64,000 nt of DNA from Serratia proteamaculans_D (lineage in GTDB: Bacteria; Pseudomonadota; Gammaproteobacteria; Enterobacterales; Enterobacteriaceae): assembly GCF_049959315.1 (NCBI RefSeq), contig NZ_CP188201.1. The stretch is one strand, 5' to 3'. Below are positions 7,554 to 16,272 of the stretch, in pieces (the first letter of the stretch is position 1; the number at the start of each line of letters is the position of its first letter). Made by a program: the position numbers and the translations under genes. The notes beneath the pieces are model-generated. The model was not told the DNA's origin. It did no database searches and saw nothing but the letters and a program-made list of their open reading frames with translations.

Positions 7554-8306
7554 TTACCTTGTCTTGCGGCGGAAATACCCGCTCACCATCCAATAAACAG
7601 CCAGTTGGCTGAGCCAAACCCACCAACCCGCCCACAGGTTATGGGTAAGAAAATGTGCTCCGCGCATTACCTGACCAAAACCCATCAGCATGCCGAGCGC
7701 AATACCGCCGAACCAGCACCAGTAGGCCAGGCGCGGGCGTTGCGGATAAAACAGGAAAAACAGCGCCATCACCGCAAAACCGCTGGAGGCATGGCCACCG
7801 GGGAAGCAACGGCCCGGCCCGGGCTCTGCCGGGATTGTGCCGAACAGCGGGTAGGACATCGCCTTGCCGCCGTATTCGATCAAATCCCATGGGCAGGAAT
7901 GTGCGCTGGTGGCTTTAAGAATGCCGACCACCAGTGGGCCAATGCCGATCAGCAACATGGTGACGATCATGCGCGGGTTACGGCGGTAAATGCCCCAAAA
8001 CAGCGCCAGCACCGCACCGGTAATCACGCCAATTTTCAGCAGGCGGTGGTTAATCAAGTCCAGCCAGTGATTGTTCTGCCAGGGGAAATGCCCGCTGGCG
8101 GCGTCGAACCAGTAGTTGCTGACAGCCCAGTCCAGTTGTTCGTTACGCGACAGCCAAAGGAACAACAAACCACTGACTACCAATCCAAAAACCTGCCAAC
8201 GGTAAAAGGATGCCGGCAGGGAGTAAAGGGCGTTAGTCTTAATTTGGGGTGTTGTTGAGGATTGATTTAATGAAGGTTTTAGGTTCACACGCAGGCTCGG
8301 TGACAT
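7554..8306 (-). CDS. PAP2-family membrane phosphatase
   Basis: This 250-residue integral membrane protein is a second, more distant member of the PAP2 lipid phosphatase superfamily. Motifs are KATSAHSCPW (variant of motif 1), CFPGGHASSGFA (motif 2) and MRGAHFLTHNLW (motif 3), with about six hydrophobic segments. The CPW and CFPGGHASS pattern belongs to a subgroup of membrane phosphatases that act on lipid A, phosphatidylglycerol phosphate or isoprenoid phosphates; the substrate cannot be read from sequence. It sits 5 bases upstream of ybjG. The start at 8306 has no strong ribosome site, and the N-terminal 30 residues are hydrophilic. Confidence 0.8.
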   Translation of the reverse strand: MSPSLRVNLKPSLNQSSTTPQIKTNALYSLPASFYRWQVFGLVVSGLLFLWLSRNEQLDWAVSNYWFDAASGHFPWQNNHWLDLINHRLLKIGVITGAVLALFWGIYRRNPRMIVTMLLIGIGPLVVGILKATSAHSCPWDLIEYGGKAMSYPLFGTIPAEPGPGRCFPGGHASSGFAVMALFFLFYPQRPRLAYWCWFGGIALGMLMGFGQVMRGAHFLTHNLWAGWWVWLSQLAVYWMVSGYFRRKTR

Positions 8307-8443
8307 TAATGGATGATGTCACTGTAATAATTCTGTCTTAAGAAAACCTTAATGCCCCAGTTGGTTGAGGTTGAGAAAGCGATAGGCGGATTATCGGCTT
8401 TCGGCTAAGGTAATCGTTTGCTTTTTATGGGAATGATGTGGTG

Positions 8444-9283
8444 ATGACAAGAAACTTGAATTTGGCGCTATTGGCAGCCTGTAGTGCAGTTTTTTCCCCC
8501 TTGGCATTAGCGCAGGTTAGCGGGCCGATTGTGGTGCAGGGTGCGATGCCGGTAGAGGCAGAACGTTTTGCCCAACGCCTGGATAACCCGCGCGAAGAAC
8601 AAATTGGCGGCTGGCGTTTCTGGCGCGGCACGGTGGATGGGTATCCGGTGGTGGTGTCAGAAACCCTGAAAGGCATGTCGAATGCAGCGGCCGCTACGGC
8701 TATTGCCGCTACCCAATTCCATCCGGTAGCCATCATCAATCAGGGGACCGCCGGTGGCCACGATCCGGCGCTGAAGGTGTACGACATCGTATTGGGCAAG
8801 TATTCGGTCAGCCTGGGCGCGTTTAAAACACCGAAGAAGGCGGCGGGGGAAGGCAGTGACTCGCGACAATGGCAGCCGATGGATTTACTGGCTTCGAAAG
8901 GCAGTGCCGGTGAAGATAAAAATGCCCACACCATCCGTCAGTTTCCGGCTGATGCCAAACTGTTGGCGATAGCTGAAAGTGTTAAGGGCAGCTATACCCA
9001 GGGCAAGGTGGTTGAAGGGGTTATCGGTTCTGCCGATGTGTGGAACAGCGAACTGGACCGCATTGGCTATTTCCACGAAAACTATCATACCTCGGTTGAA
9101 GAGATGGAGACCGCCTCCGCTGCGCAGATCGCCGCTTCCTTCAATATTCCTTTTGTCGGCATCCGCGTGCTGTCCAACAATATTACCAATCAGGGTAAAT
9201 ACGACCCACAGACTGGCCTGGCGTGCCAGGATTATGTCTATCAGGTGGTGAAGACTTATATCGCCAAAAACGCATCCCGTTAA
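8444..9283 (+). CDS. Exported nucleoside phosphorylase/MTA-SAH nucleosidase-like protein
   Basis: The 279-residue product begins with a cleavable signal peptide (MTRNLNLALLAACSAVFSPLALA), so it acts in the periplasm. The mature part is of the purine nucleoside phosphorylase/MTAN fold: VVVSETLKGMSNAAAAT, NQGTAGGHDP, and VEEMETASAAQIAASFNIPFVGIRVLSN. The last block holds the purine and ribose binding Met-Glu, but at the position of the catalytic Asp in E. coli MTAN (SD motif) this protein has Asn (LSNN). It could hydrolyse an extracellular nucleoside by an altered mechanism or bind one without cleavage. The ATG at 8444 is chosen; two in-frame GTG codons precede it. It stands alone between a PAP2 gene and eco. 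Confidence 0.75.
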   Translation: MTRNLNLALLAACSAVFSPLALAQVSGPIVVQGAMPVEAERFAQRLDNPREEQIGGWRFWRGTVDGYPVVVSETLKGMSNAAAATAIAATQFHPVAIINQGTAGGHDPALKVYDIVLGKYSVSLGAFKTPKKAAGEGSDSRQWQPMDLLASKGSAGEDKNAHTIRQFPADAKLLAIAESVKGSYTQGKVVEGVIGSADVWNSELDRIGYFHENYHTSVEEMETASAAQIAASFNIPFVGIRVLSNNITNQGKYDPQTGLACQDYVYQVVKTYIAKNASR

Positions 9284-9424
9284 TGATTTATCCTAATTAA
9301 TGGTCAGCGGTGGGTTATTGCCACTGGCCATTGCTCATTGTAAAGAAGATTAAACTACTGGCGAGCTTCTCTGTAGTGTATTAGCTTATGCCCGGAGCAT
9401 TTAATAAATTGTAGGGATATAAAC

Positions 9425-9937
9425 ATGAACAAGGCATCCGTTGTATTTTCCGGCCTGCTGATGGCCGCTTCCGCCAGTGCTATTGCTGCCACCTCTGCCG
9501 AAGACACCGATATCAGCAAGCAACCGCTGGAAAAGGTCGCCCCTTATCCTAAAGCCGAGAAGGGCATGAACCGTCAGGTGATTTACCTGCCGAAGCAGGA
9601 ACACGAAGAGAATTTCAAGGTTGAGCTGCTGATTGGTAAAACGCTGGAAGTGGACTGCAACCGCCACATGATGGGCGGCACGCTGGAAACCAAAACCCTT
9701 TCCGGTTGGGGTTACGACTACCTGGTGGTGGAAAAACTGTCTGAACCGGCCTCCACCATGATGGCTTGCCCGGACAATACCAAACAGCAGAAATTTATCG
9801 CTGCCAATCTGGGTGACGCAGCCATGCAACGTTACAACAGCCGCCTGCCAATCGTGGTCTACGCACCGAAAGACGTGGAAGTGAAATACCGCGTGTGGAA
9901 AGCCGAAGATACCGTGAGCAAAGCTGAGCAGAAGTAA
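9425..9937 (+). CDS. eco: Ecotin, periplasmic serine protease inhibitor
   Basis: Ecotin dimers inhibit trypsin-fold proteases and are thought to protect the cell from host enzymes. The 170-residue precursor has a signal peptide ending near ASAIAA. The reactive-site loop STMMACPD has the P1 methionine conserved in E. coli. Other matching blocks are LSGWGYDYLVV, RYNSRLPIVVYAP and VKYRVWKAE at the C-terminus. It is a single-gene unit with a terminator at 9990-10016 shared with the convergent gene. Confidence 0.96.
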   Translation: MNKASVVFSGLLMAASASAIAATSAEDTDISKQPLEKVAPYPKAEKGMNRQVIYLPKQEHEENFKVELLIGKTLEVDCNRHMMGGTLETKTLSGWGYDYLVVEKLSEPASTMMACPDNTKQQKFIAANLGDAAMQRYNSRLPIVVYAPKDVEVKYRVWKAEDTVSKAEQK

Positions 9938-9989
9938 TGCCGATGTGTGCTAACCATTAGCACGGCTAAGTGATTAGCAGAAAATCTGT

Positions 9990-10016
9990 CCGGCTGACGA
10001 TATCATCGCCAGCCGG
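9990..10016. terminator. Terminator between eco and the SnoaL-like gene
   Basis: CCGGCTG at 9990-9996 pairs with CAGCCGG at 10010-10016, followed by TATTTTTATTT on the plus strand. It ends eco and probably also the convergent gene. Confidence 0.75.
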
Positions 10017-10021
10017 TATTT

Positions 10022-11041
10022 TTATTTGCCAGTCATGGGTTTTGTGAATAAAGCATCATACTCGAGCGAGTCAACCGGCGTGCCTTCAATCTTGGCGATT
10101 TTCCCATCCTTCATTGTGTAATGAAGAATGACAAAGCTTGGCTTAACTTGTTTATCCCAACTTGTATTCATTCGGATATACTCTTTGACGAAGACATCAT
10201 TTTTTGACGCGGCATAGCCACCCCATTCCAATTTGTATTTGTCGCCAGCCACTTCGGAGATTAATTTTCCTCTGAAGTTTTCATAACCTTGCCAGCCTTT
10301 ATACCTTCCCGCGAGCGAACTTCGGCCAGGCGTATAAAACTCAAATTCATCGCCGACAAGTTTTGACATGGCATTAAGATCGCCCTTCCAGAAATAATGA
10401 TAGAATTTACTGACCACTTGCAAACTATCAACAGAGTGAGTGAAAGGATCTATATCTGAAATCTTTACGGTTTTCTGGTGACTACCCGCGGTTCGAGTTT
10501 CAATGTATTGTGATTTTGGCGTCCAAAAAGCATCATACGCGACAGGATCCTGAGGGATTGTCCAGGCTTCCGAAATCAAACCATCCTTAATGTGATACTC
10601 CATGATAAATCGTAATAACCACTTTTCAGCAGGGTTTTCTTTACGATTCATGGTGATGTCTTCGCGAGTAAAAATGGTATTTTCATTAATCGCCAGGCTG
10701 GGTACCGATAAGGAAAAGTCTCCTCCAGAATAGTTTTCAATATTTGAGAGAAATTTGCTGAACCCTTCCTTTCCCCAGTACTCACCGGCATTTAATCCTT
10801 TGCCTGGCACATGCATGATAAAATCATCGGTGACGTAACTCAAAATAATGGACTTATCCCCGGTTTTAAACGCATCGTAAAATTTGTTAATTAAATCCCT
10901 GTTGTTTTTTAACATATTTGCGGTGTCCGATAGGCTGGGGGCAAGAGATTGATTGGCCGTCTCTGAAGAATAAGCATTCATATTGAATAATGCTGCCAAT
11001 AGGGATGCCGTAACGATAGCCTTCCTTGTTTTTATAAACAT
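10022..11041 (-). CDS. Exported protein with two SnoaL/NTF2-like domains
   Basis: This 339-residue protein carries a signal peptide (MFIKTRKAIVTASLLAALFN and following) and two similar NTF2-like domains: roughly residues 40-170 (NKFYDAFKTGD, FIMHVPGKG) and 210-335 (SKFYHYFWKGD, FEFYTPGRS). Each half ends alike (PQDPVAYDAFW and VDSLEYDALF), showing an internal duplication. SnoaL-like domains bind or isomerise small hydrophobic molecules or act as association domains; no function can be assigned. The second ATG at 11041 is used because GGAAA precedes it. It is divergent from a LysR regulator and visibly more AT-rich than neighbouring core genes, suggesting acquisition. Confidence 0.7.
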   Translation of the reverse strand: MFIKTRKAIVTASLLAALFNMNAYSSETANQSLAPSLSDTANMLKNNRDLINKFYDAFKTGDKSIILSYVTDDFIMHVPGKGLNAGEYWGKEGFSKFLSNIENYSGGDFSLSVPSLAINENTIFTREDITMNRKENPAEKWLLRFIMEYHIKDGLISEAWTIPQDPVAYDAFWTPKSQYIETRTAGSHQKTVKISDIDPFTHSVDSLQVVSKFYHYFWKGDLNAMSKLVGDEFEFYTPGRSSLAGRYKGWQGYENFRGKLISEVAGDKYKLEWGGYAASKNDVFVKEYIRMNTSWDKQVKPSFVILHYTMKDGKIAKIEGTPVDSLEYDALFTKPMTGK

Positions 11042-11141
11042 AATTTCCATTTTTTATCTGATGTGTTAGCCGATACTATTTTATTTTTACAAGATGCGGT
11101 ACCCCGTTTTTTTCGATAGTATGTATCTAAAAGGAGGATAC
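11042..11141. promoter_or_regulatory. Divergent promoter region of SnoaL-like gene and LysR regulator
   Basis: The 100-base gap contains an inverted repeat ATACTAT (11073-11079) and ATAGTAT (11116-11122), flanking an AT-rich core. This is a candidate binding region for the adjacent LysR protein, which usually controls its divergent neighbour. Confidence 0.4.
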
Positions 11142-12047
11142 ATGTTGGAAACGGTTAGTCTTGATCAACTCCGTACCTTTATAGCGGCGGCCACGGAAGG
11201 CAGCTTCAGTGCTGCAGGGCGAAAATTAAGGCGTAGTCAATCAGTTGTGAGCCATACTATTTCTAATCTAGAGCAACAGGTGGGCGTTAAGCTTTTTGTA
11301 AGAGAGTCGCTCTATCCCACTTTGACTTCTGAAGGGAATATTTTATTTATAGAGGCAATGGAAGTTATTAATAGGGTTAATGACTTTAAAACTACGGCCA
11401 GGAAAATATCGGAAGGGATGGAGTCAGAGATGTCCCTTGTCGTGGACATCATGTTCCCTATGAGTGTACTAACTGCGGCAGTTAAGGCATTGCATGAAAG
11501 TTATGAGAGCGTTGTAGTTAATATTACCGTTAATGCGCTGGGAGGCACAGTACAGCCGTTATTGGATAAATCCTGTCAGATCTCGATAATCGGTTTTCTT
11601 CCAGAGCTTCCTGCTTCAATTAGCTGTGATTTTCTGCTGTCTACCTCGCATGTTTTTGTCGCATCTCATGACCACCCGCTATCACGACAAAGTTCAGATC
11701 TCTCGAGAAAAGAGGTCAGCAAACATGTTCAACTGATAATAATTGATAAAACTAATGTTTCTAAAGACCTTAATTTTGGTGTTGTATCGCCGAAGGTATG
11801 GAAGTTAACGGATTTGTCGGTCAAGAGAGAGTGTTTATTGGCAGGGCTTGGCTGGGGAAGTATGCCATACCAAATGGTAAAGCAGGATATCGAAGAGAAA
11901 AGACTCACCCCGCTTAAAATAAAAGACATGTCAGAAATGTTCTTCTTAATGCCGATGTCCGTAGCCGTTAACTCATCCAATCCACCTGGCCCTGCGGGCC
12001 GCTGGTTGGTTAATAAGTTGAAAGAGTTGAGTGCTGAATATGAAGGG
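11142..12047 (+). CDS. LysR-family transcriptional regulator
   Basis: The protein has the LysR N-terminal winged helix-turn-helix (LDQLRTFIAAATEGSFSAAGRKLRRSQSVVSHTISNLEQQVGVKLFVRE compressed in residues 6-55) and a C-terminal effector-binding domain of about 210 residues. The start at 11142 follows a perfect AAGGAGG site; the frame is open 16 codons upstream without such a site. The frame reads through to a stop at 12060-12062, giving about 306 residues. It is AT-rich, divergent from the exported SnoaL-like gene, and followed after 97 bases by a dehydratase gene that may be its target. The effector is unknown. Confidence 0.85.
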
Positions 12048-12159
12048 GAGAATCCTGTCTAAGGTTCGAAAAATTGATAACAAAGCCGTCTGGATTTTAC
12101 TGATAAAAGCCATTAAGTTGATTATACCTCTAGTGACTAAACCTACCTGACTGGGAAAA

Positions 12160-13128
12160 ATGACAAAATTAATTGAATTTAGAGCCATTACTGAAGCAGC
12201 AAAACGGCTCAACGGTAAAGTTATTCGTACCGCCACTATTCCAGGGCCGAAACTGACCGAAAAATTACAGAGACCGGTTTTTCTGAAACTTGAAAACACT
12301 CAGCTTGGGGGTTCTTTTAAAGCACGGGGCGTGCTTAACAAGTTTTTGAGCCTGGCGGATGATGTTAAAGATAAGCTGTTTGTGGCGGTGAGTGGCGGTA
12401 ATTTTGGCATTGCGATAGCCGAGGCGGCGAAGATCTTTGGGGCTGATGTCACTATTATTATGCCGAAAAGTGCCCCGGCAACCGCCATCGACCGGGTGGG
12501 TGAACTGGGCAGCACTGTTATCGTGGAATCTGATGTTCACGCTGCGTTTGAGCGGGCTAAGGCTTTGGCTGAGCAGGGATACGTAGTCATTGATGATTGC
12601 AACGACTCGCTGATCGCCGAAGGGCATGGAACCCTGGCGCTCGAGTTCATTGCCGACTGCCCGGAGCTTACTGACGTCCTGGTTGCGGTGGGTGGCGGGG
12701 GTATGCTGGCCGGTGTGGCAACCGCACTAAAAGCCATAAAGCCAGAGATTAGAATTTGGGGGGTTGAAACCTCTGGGGCAAGTTCGATGCACCAGGCATT
12801 GCGCGCCGGCAAGCCGGTGAATATTGAAGTGACTTCAATTATTTCTACCCTCGGTGTGCCTGTCATTGATAAAGTGATGCTGGCCCATGCTCAAGCTTAT
12901 ATCGAGGAAGTGGTTGTGGTATCGGATAAGGCCGCGATAGAGGGAATGGTGGCCTTTGGCGAAGAGGCAAAATTATGGGTTGAACTGGCGTCCGGGACGT
13001 TGATACCTGCGGCTATGACCATTGCTCCCAAACTTCCCGCTGAAGCCGTCATTGGGCTCGTAGTGTGCGGTGGAAATATCTCCCATCAGGACATGTCTAA
13101 ATGGGTTGGCTACTCGCAAACCCTGTGA
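12160..13128 (+). CDS. PLP-dependent threonine/serine dehydratase
   Basis: This 322-residue fold-type II PLP enzyme shows the cofactor lysine in GGSFKARG, the substrate-binding loop SGGNFG (normally SSGNH), and the glycine-rich phosphate loop VGGGGMLAG. It lacks a C-terminal ACT domain, so it resembles catabolic threonine dehydratase or serine racemase/dehydratase forms that make 2-oxobutyrate or pyruvate. The start ATG follows GGGAAAA. It lies downstream of the LysR gene in the accessory stretch but its base composition is closer to core genes. Threonine, serine or threo-hydroxyaspartate are all possible substrates. Confidence 0.82.
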   Translation: MTKLIEFRAITEAAKRLNGKVIRTATIPGPKLTEKLQRPVFLKLENTQLGGSFKARGVLNKFLSLADDVKDKLFVAVSGGNFGIAIAEAAKIFGADVTIIMPKSAPATAIDRVGELGSTVIVESDVHAAFERAKALAEQGYVVIDDCNDSLIAEGHGTLALEFIADCPELTDVLVAVGGGGMLAGVATALKAIKPEIRIWGVETSGASSMHQALRAGKPVNIEVTSIISTLGVPVIDKVMLAHAQAYIEEVVVVSDKAAIEGMVAFGEEAKLWVELASGTLIPAAMTIAPKLPAEAVIGLVVCGGNISHQDMSKWVGYSQTL

Positions 13129-13158
13129 TTTAGCCCCTGTGGAGTTTATTCAGGCAAT

Positions 13159-13238
13159 AAAAAACCCGCTAGTCTTGAACCTAAATAGGCGGGACTAACG
13201 GGCTCCACAAAATGGGGACATCAAAGAAAAGCAGTGGC
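13159..13238 (-). ncRNA. rybB: Small RNA RybB
   Basis: The minus strand carries an 80-base RNA gene beginning GCCACTGCTTTTCTTTGATG and containing CCCCATTTTGTGGAGCCCG, as in E. coli RybB. It ends in a hairpin (CCCGTTAGTC with GACTAGCGGG) and six T residues. RybB is an Hfq-dependent RNA whose 5' seed (GCCACTGCTTTTCTTT) represses many outer-membrane porin mRNAs during envelope stress. The 5' half is essentially identical to E. coli, while the terminator stem differs but keeps pairing. Its position next to ybjL also matches E. coli. Confidence 0.93.
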
Positions 13239-13275
13239 ACTAATTAAGACTACCCCCTGAAAGGAAAGTTCTCAC
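13239..13275 (-). promoter_or_regulatory. Sigma-E promoter of rybB
   Basis: On the minus strand a -35 element GAACTTT (13265-13271) and a -10 element TCTTA (13245-13249) are spaced as in sigma-E promoters, placing the start at the first base of RybB (13238). Confidence 0.8.
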
Positions 13276-13331
13276 CGGGGATAAAAATTTCAAAATATTT
13301 TTGCCACTGATTCATCTTCGTTGCTTATCAG

Positions 13332-15020
13332 TTAGCCGAGGATCCCCGGCCACAACACCACTATCAACGAGCCCGCCAGGGTTAACAATACGTTAGCGAT
13401 GGCGTAGGTGCCGGCATAACCCAGCGCAGGAATGTTACTGCGCGCGGTATCACTGATAATTTCCATGGCCGGCGCGCAGGTACGGGCCCCCATAATCGCT
13501 CCGAAAAGCAGGGCGCGGTTCATGCGCAGCACGTAGGCACCGAACAGGAAGCAAATCACTACCGGCACCAGGCTGACGATGAGCCCGGCGATCAGCATCT
13601 GGCCGCCAACGGCTCCCAGACTGTTGCCGATACCGGCACCGGCGCTCAAGCCGACACCGGCCATAAACACCATCAGGCCAAACTCTTTCACCATGTTCAG
13701 TGCCCCCTGCGGAATGTAGCCGAAGGTCGGGTGGTTGGCGCGCAGGAAGCCGAGCATGATACCGGCCATCAGCAAACCGGCGGCGTTACCGATGCCGAAC
13801 GAGAAATTGCTGAACTGAATGGTGATCTGGCCAATCAACAGTCCGATGATAAAGAAGGCGCAGAATGCCAGCAGGTCGGTCACCTGGCTGTGGATCGAGA
13901 TAAAGCCAATTTTCTCCGCCACGCTTTTCACCCGGCGGGCGTCGCCGCTGACCTGCAGCACATCGCCTTTATTGAGCACAATGCTGTCGTCGATAGGCAT
14001 TTCAATCTGGCTGCGGATCACCCGGTTGAGGAAGCAGCCGTGATCGGTCAGCTTCAACTGGCTCAGGCGTTTGTTGACCGCATTGCTGTTTTTAACCACG
14101 ATCTCTTCGGTAACTATGCGCATATCCAGCAGGTCGCGGTCGAAGACTTCTTTGCCGTTGCGGAAGCTGGGATCCAGTCGTGCATGGGCATCGGGGTAGC
14201 CGACCAGCGAAATTTCGTCACCCACCTGCAAGACCGCGTCGCCGTCCGGGTTGGCCAAAATACCGTTACGGCGGATACGTTCGATATAGCAACCGGTCTG
14301 GCGATAAATACCCAACTCACGCAGATTTTTGCCATCGGCCCAGGCTACCAACTCGGGGCCAACGCGATAGGCGCGGATGACCGGCAGGTAAACCTTGCGT
14401 TGGCTGTCGGTGTCCAGGCCGCGTTCGCGGGCAATCTGTTGGGCAGAGGTAGAAAGATCCTGGTGTTGCAGCTTGGGCAGGTAGCGTGCGCCGAAAATCA
14501 GACTCACCAAACCAATCAGGTAGGTCAGGGCGTAGCCGAGGCTCAGATGATCCTGCGCTGCCAGCAGTGCCGGACCATTGGTGATGGTATTGCGTAGCGT
14601 ATCACCAGCGCCCACCAGTACCGGGGTTGAGGTCATTGAGCCGGCGAGCATACCGGCGGTCAGGCCGATATCCCAATGGAACAGTTTGCCCAGACCGATG
14701 GCGATCACCATCGCGGAACCGACCATCACCAGCGCCAGCATCAGGTAATTTTTGCCGTCGCGGAAAAATATCGAGAAAAAGTTTGGTCCGGCTTCCACGC
14801 CAACGCAGAAAATAAACAGCATAAAGCCGAGATTCAGCGCTTCGGTGTTAATGGCGAAGTGTTGTTGTCCGAGCAACAGCGAAACCACCAAAACGCCAAT
14901 GGAATTACCGAGTTGAACGGAGCCCAGACGGACTTTACCGAGGCACAGCCCCAGCGCGAGTACCACGAACAGTAACAGGATGTAGTTACCGTTTAACAAA
15001 CTAGCGACGTTTATGTTCAC
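13332..15020 (-). CDS. ybjL: Putative transporter YbjL (AAE family)
   Basis: This 562-residue inner-membrane protein has the aspartate:alanine exchanger layout: about five N-terminal membrane segments (with MTSTPVLVGAGDTL), a central cytoplasmic part with two TrkA-C/RCK-C domains (about residues 200-370), then five to six C-terminal segments with GARTCAPAMEI. E. coli YbjL is its orthologue by length and by the neighbours rybB and ybjM; the substrate is unknown. The start MNINVASLLN agrees with the family. Confidence 0.9.
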   Translation of the reverse strand: MNINVASLLNGNYILLLFVVLALGLCLGKVRLGSVQLGNSIGVLVVSLLLGQQHFAINTEALNLGFMLFIFCVGVEAGPNFFSIFFRDGKNYLMLALVMVGSAMVIAIGLGKLFHWDIGLTAGMLAGSMTSTPVLVGAGDTLRNTITNGPALLAAQDHLSLGYALTYLIGLVSLIFGARYLPKLQHQDLSTSAQQIARERGLDTDSQRKVYLPVIRAYRVGPELVAWADGKNLRELGIYRQTGCYIERIRRNGILANPDGDAVLQVGDEISLVGYPDAHARLDPSFRNGKEVFDRDLLDMRIVTEEIVVKNSNAVNKRLSQLKLTDHGCFLNRVIRSQIEMPIDDSIVLNKGDVLQVSGDARRVKSVAEKIGFISIHSQVTDLLAFCAFFIIGLLIGQITIQFSNFSFGIGNAAGLLMAGIMLGFLRANHPTFGYIPQGALNMVKEFGLMVFMAGVGLSAGAGIGNSLGAVGGQMLIAGLIVSLVPVVICFLFGAYVLRMNRALLFGAIMGARTCAPAMEIISDTARSNIPALGYAGTYAIANVLLTLAGSLIVVLWPGILG

Positions 15021-15335
15021 GTAGGATAACTTATTGCTTACCAGTAAGTGCTTGATATAGATAAATATAAGATATAAATTCAGTCAAAAAGCGACTTCAT
15101 AAATAACTAACCAGCGAAAGGCGATTCGAAGCATCGATCGGCGGCGTTTATTCTAGTCGCTATGGCGCGTGACAGCCAGCATAAAGCTGGGTTCATGCCC
15201 TGCCGAAAGCATTTAACTCTCTTTAGGCCAAGGAAAAAGTTCAGTTTAGCGTTGTCGATTTACGACAAGGCGTCACCGGCATTGTGGCACGGCTGATTTC
15301 TACGGTGTGGTAATGAGGTTAAAGGGGGAGGGGGC
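15021..15335. other. Non-coding gap between divergent ybjL and ybjM
   Basis: These 315 bases hold the divergent promoters. The one distinctive element is the palindrome TTGTCG-ATTTA-CGACAA at 15252-15268, a possible operator or small hairpin. No gene is evident. Confidence 0.5.
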
Positions 15336-15716
15336 ATGGCGAATGAACGGTATTGGTGGGGGATTTTAAGCTGTTTTCTGCTGTTCAGCCTGGTGTATCT
15401 CGGCCAGCAGAGTGGGGTGTTTGGCAGCACGGATCATGAACACCGGGGGGAGACCGGTCTGTTGCTGTTTGTGATACCCGGTGTGGTCGCCAGCTATCTA
15501 TCGAGCAAAAAACGCATTCTCTGCCCGTTACTGGGGGCGTTGTATGCGTTGCCGCTGTGTCTGATCATCCGCCATTTCTGGCTAACGCCGTCTGCCTCGG
15601 TTTGGCAGGAATTGGCTTATGCCACCAGCGCGGTGTTCTGGTGCGTGTTCGGGGCGTTGCTGGCTTTGTTTGCGCGCAGCCTGTTGCAGACCTACCGGCA
15701 GTGTCATCGTGGCTAA
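15336..15716 (+). CDS. ybjM: Inner membrane protein YbjM
   Basis: A small 126-residue protein with about four hydrophobic helices. It aligns along its length with E. coli YbjM, notably GLLLFVIPGVVASYLSSKKR and WQELAYATSAVFWCVFGALLALF. The function is unknown. The ATG follows a purine-rich GGGGGAGGGGG ribosome site. Position between ybjL and grxA is the same as in E. coli. Confidence 0.85.
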   Translation: MANERYWWGILSCFLLFSLVYLGQQSGVFGSTDHEHRGETGLLLFVIPGVVASYLSSKKRILCPLLGALYALPLCLIIRHFWLTPSASVWQELAYATSAVFWCVFGALLALFARSLLQTYRQCHRG

Positions 15717-15721
15717 CGGCA

Positions 15722-15748
15722 ATAAAAAAGGCGCATTTAGCGCCTTTT
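15722..15748. terminator. Bidirectional terminator between ybjM and grxA
   Basis: AAAAAAGGCGC, loop ATTTA, GCGCCTTTT forms a short hairpin with A-run and T-run, able to stop both convergent transcripts. Confidence 0.85.
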
Positions 15749-15766
15749 CGTCTTTCTGCCTGAGTC

Positions 15767-16030
15767 TTACTGGAACAGGTTCAGGTTTTCTTTGGCATAG
15801 GCTTCGAAATCGGTGCAGCCGCCGATGTGTTTCTCATCGAGGAAAATCTGCGGTACGGTTTCTACCGGCTTGCCGACGGTTTTTTCCAGGTCGGCCTTGG
15901 TGATGCCTTCAGCGTGGATATCAACATAACGGAAGTTGAAATCGTCACGTTCTTCAGTCAGTTTTTCCGCCAACTCTTTCGCACGGACACAATAAGGACA
16001 GCCTGGGCGCCCGAAGATAACTGCAAACAT
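15767..16030 (-). CDS. grxA: Glutaredoxin 1 GrxA
   Basis: This 87-residue cytoplasmic thiol-disulfide oxidoreductase uses glutathione to reduce ribonucleotide reductase and OxyR. The active site is Cys11-Pro-Tyr-Cys14 in FGRPGCPYC, with the cis-proline segment ETVPQIF and the glutathione-binding GGCTDF. Length and sequence match E. coli GrxA. In E. coli it is induced by OxyR; the upstream gap here is 242 bases, but no OxyR site can be fixed by eye. Confidence 0.96.
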   Translation of the reverse strand: MFAVIFGRPGCPYCVRAKELAEKLTEERDDFNFRYVDIHAEGITKADLEKTVGKPVETVPQIFLDEKHIGGCTDFEAYAKENLNLFQ

Positions 16031-16272
16031 GCAACACTCCTTAGATTGATATTCAATAATTTAATCGCAACTGCAATGACATTCTGTCAGTCGAAAAAGA
16101 CTTGAGCCTGAACATTACCCGCATTGATGGCGCTTACTATGCCCGTTGGTTCGGCGAAAAAAAAGCAGGAATTACCTGTTAATCTGATTCATGTAACCGA
16201 TTAAGCCGCCGGGGGTGTCGCCGCCGATGGGAATTCACTACACTGGAGGCAGAGCTTCTGGAGAAGAAAAAT

